This document shows positions 6,228-6,597 of a stretch of DNA of 6,597 bases, one piece after another. The stretch's first letter is position 1. Each line of letters opens with the position of its first letter. The position numbers and the translations under genes are program-made. Source of the stretch: Acidobacteriota bacterium (GTDB lineage: Bacteria > Acidobacteriota > Terriglobia > Terriglobales > Acidobacteriaceae); assembly GCA_003225595.1 (NCBI GenBank), contig QIAR01000088.1:1-6597 (forward strand), in the 5' to 3' direction. Under the pieces are notes generated by a model. That model was not told the origin of the DNA, did no database searches, and was given only the letters and a program-made list of their open reading frames with translations.

Positions 6228-6506
6228 AGTTAGCTCGCCCGGCTTGGCTGCCGTATTCGCGAACTAGAGTTTTTGGGGCGTCTTTGTGCATCCTAGTTCA
6301 CTGTCGGCAACGTGAACAGCGGTTAATCATTAGACATCTTGGTTCCAAACGCAGCAATACTCGGGAGACGTCGTTGGCCGACGATCCACAGGTGCTTGTG
6401 ACCATAATCACATGCTGGTCAGGTTAAGGGGTCGTAGACTTTTGGCGGAGGCATCATCTCGGCGTGCTGGGTTTATTCTGCAAGTGCCCGCCAGGCAATC
6501 GTCCCG
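6228..6506. other. Divergent intergenic region between the kinase and comM-like gene
   Basis: This 279-base region must carry the promoters of both outward-facing genes. I cannot assign a convincing -35/-10 pair for either. CATAAT (6403-6408) is a fair -10 for the rightward gene, but the nearest TTGGCC (6374-6379) is 23 bases away. A short dyad GACCA (6400-6404)/TGGTC (6416-6420) is also present. No ORF or RNA gene is supported here. Confidence 0.45.
6296..6317. promoter_or_regulatory. Operator-like dyad GTTCAC-N10-GTGAAC
   Basis: GTTCAC (6296-6301) and GTGAAC (6312-6317) are perfect inverted half-sites whose centres are 16 bases apart. That is a spacing often seen for dimeric helix-turn-helix regulators. 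It lies 69 bases upstream of the kinase start and 189 bases before the comM-like start, within the shared promoter region. A hairpin role is possible but would have a 10-base loop. The regulator is unknown. Confidence 0.3.
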
Positions 6507-6597
6507 ATGCTCTACAAAGCCCTCAGCGCAGCAGTGTACGGCATTGATGCCAACATCATCGAAGTCGAAGTAGATGTCTCCGGCATAAAAACCAATG
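6507..6597 (+). CDS. comM: ComM/YifB-family Mg-chelatase-like AAA+ protein, N-terminus only
   Basis: Only the first 30 codons are present before the window ends: MLYKALSAAVYGIDANIIEV, then EVDVSGIKTN. This matches the very conserved ComM/YifB N-terminus (MLxKxxSAAVxGIDAxxVEVEVD). Full family members are about 500 residues, with an N-terminal ribosomal S5-like fold and AAA+ and C-terminal Mg-chelatase parts. ComM is a hexameric helicase that drives branch migration when transformed DNA is integrated; homologues also occur in species not known to be transformable. ATG 6507 is the first start codon after an in-frame TAG at 6435-6437, so the start is well fixed. The ribosome site is poor (AGGCA at 6493-6497). 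The family call is confident, but whether the gene is intact cannot be seen. Confidence 0.85.
   Translation, partial: MLYKALSAAVYGIDANIIEVEVDVSGIKTN

Overview
The window looks like ordinary chromosome of a moderately GC-rich, Gram-negative-type soil bacterium. The styles of the genes and of the GGCACGGCT-type palindromes in the first long gap suggest an acidobacterium (Acidobacteriota). That is an inference from memory of similar genomes, with low to moderate confidence. No phage, transposase, CRISPR or tRNA/rRNA gene was seen.

Layout, left to right. (1) Positions 1-2021 (+) hold the C-terminal part of a UvrD/Rep-type DNA helicase fused to a RecB-like PD-(D/E)XK nuclease with an iron-sulfur cysteine set; the gene enters from outside the window. 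(2) Positions 2022-2854 are an 833-base gap between the two large plus-strand genes. It holds a bipartite palindromic repeat, a degenerate second copy, and a complete minute minus-strand transcription unit. That unit has a sigma70-like promoter, a 5' UTR dyad, a ribosome binding site, a 15-codon lysine-rich ORF (MAAKKKAKKAGKKKH) and an intrinsic terminator. The thiolase promoter follows. (3) Positions 2855-4048 (+) encode a complete acetyl-CoA acetyltransferase (thiolase). (4) Positions 4080-6227 (-) encode a complete membrane-anchored histidine kinase with three PAS-like domains. It converges on the thiolase with a 31-base gap. (5) Positions 6228-6506 are a divergent intergenic region with an operator-like dyad. 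(6) Positions 6507-6597 (+) are the first 30 codons of a ComM/YifB-type AAA+ protein, cut by the window edge.

Adjacent genes mostly lie on alternating strands, so each is probably its own transcription unit and no multi-gene operon is visible. The helicase-nuclease and ComM both belong to DNA recombination and processing, but they are 4.5 kb apart and nothing links them directly. The most unusual item is the 15-codon lysine-rich gene: it is far below normal gene-calling length, yet every signal of a dedicated small transcript is in place around it.
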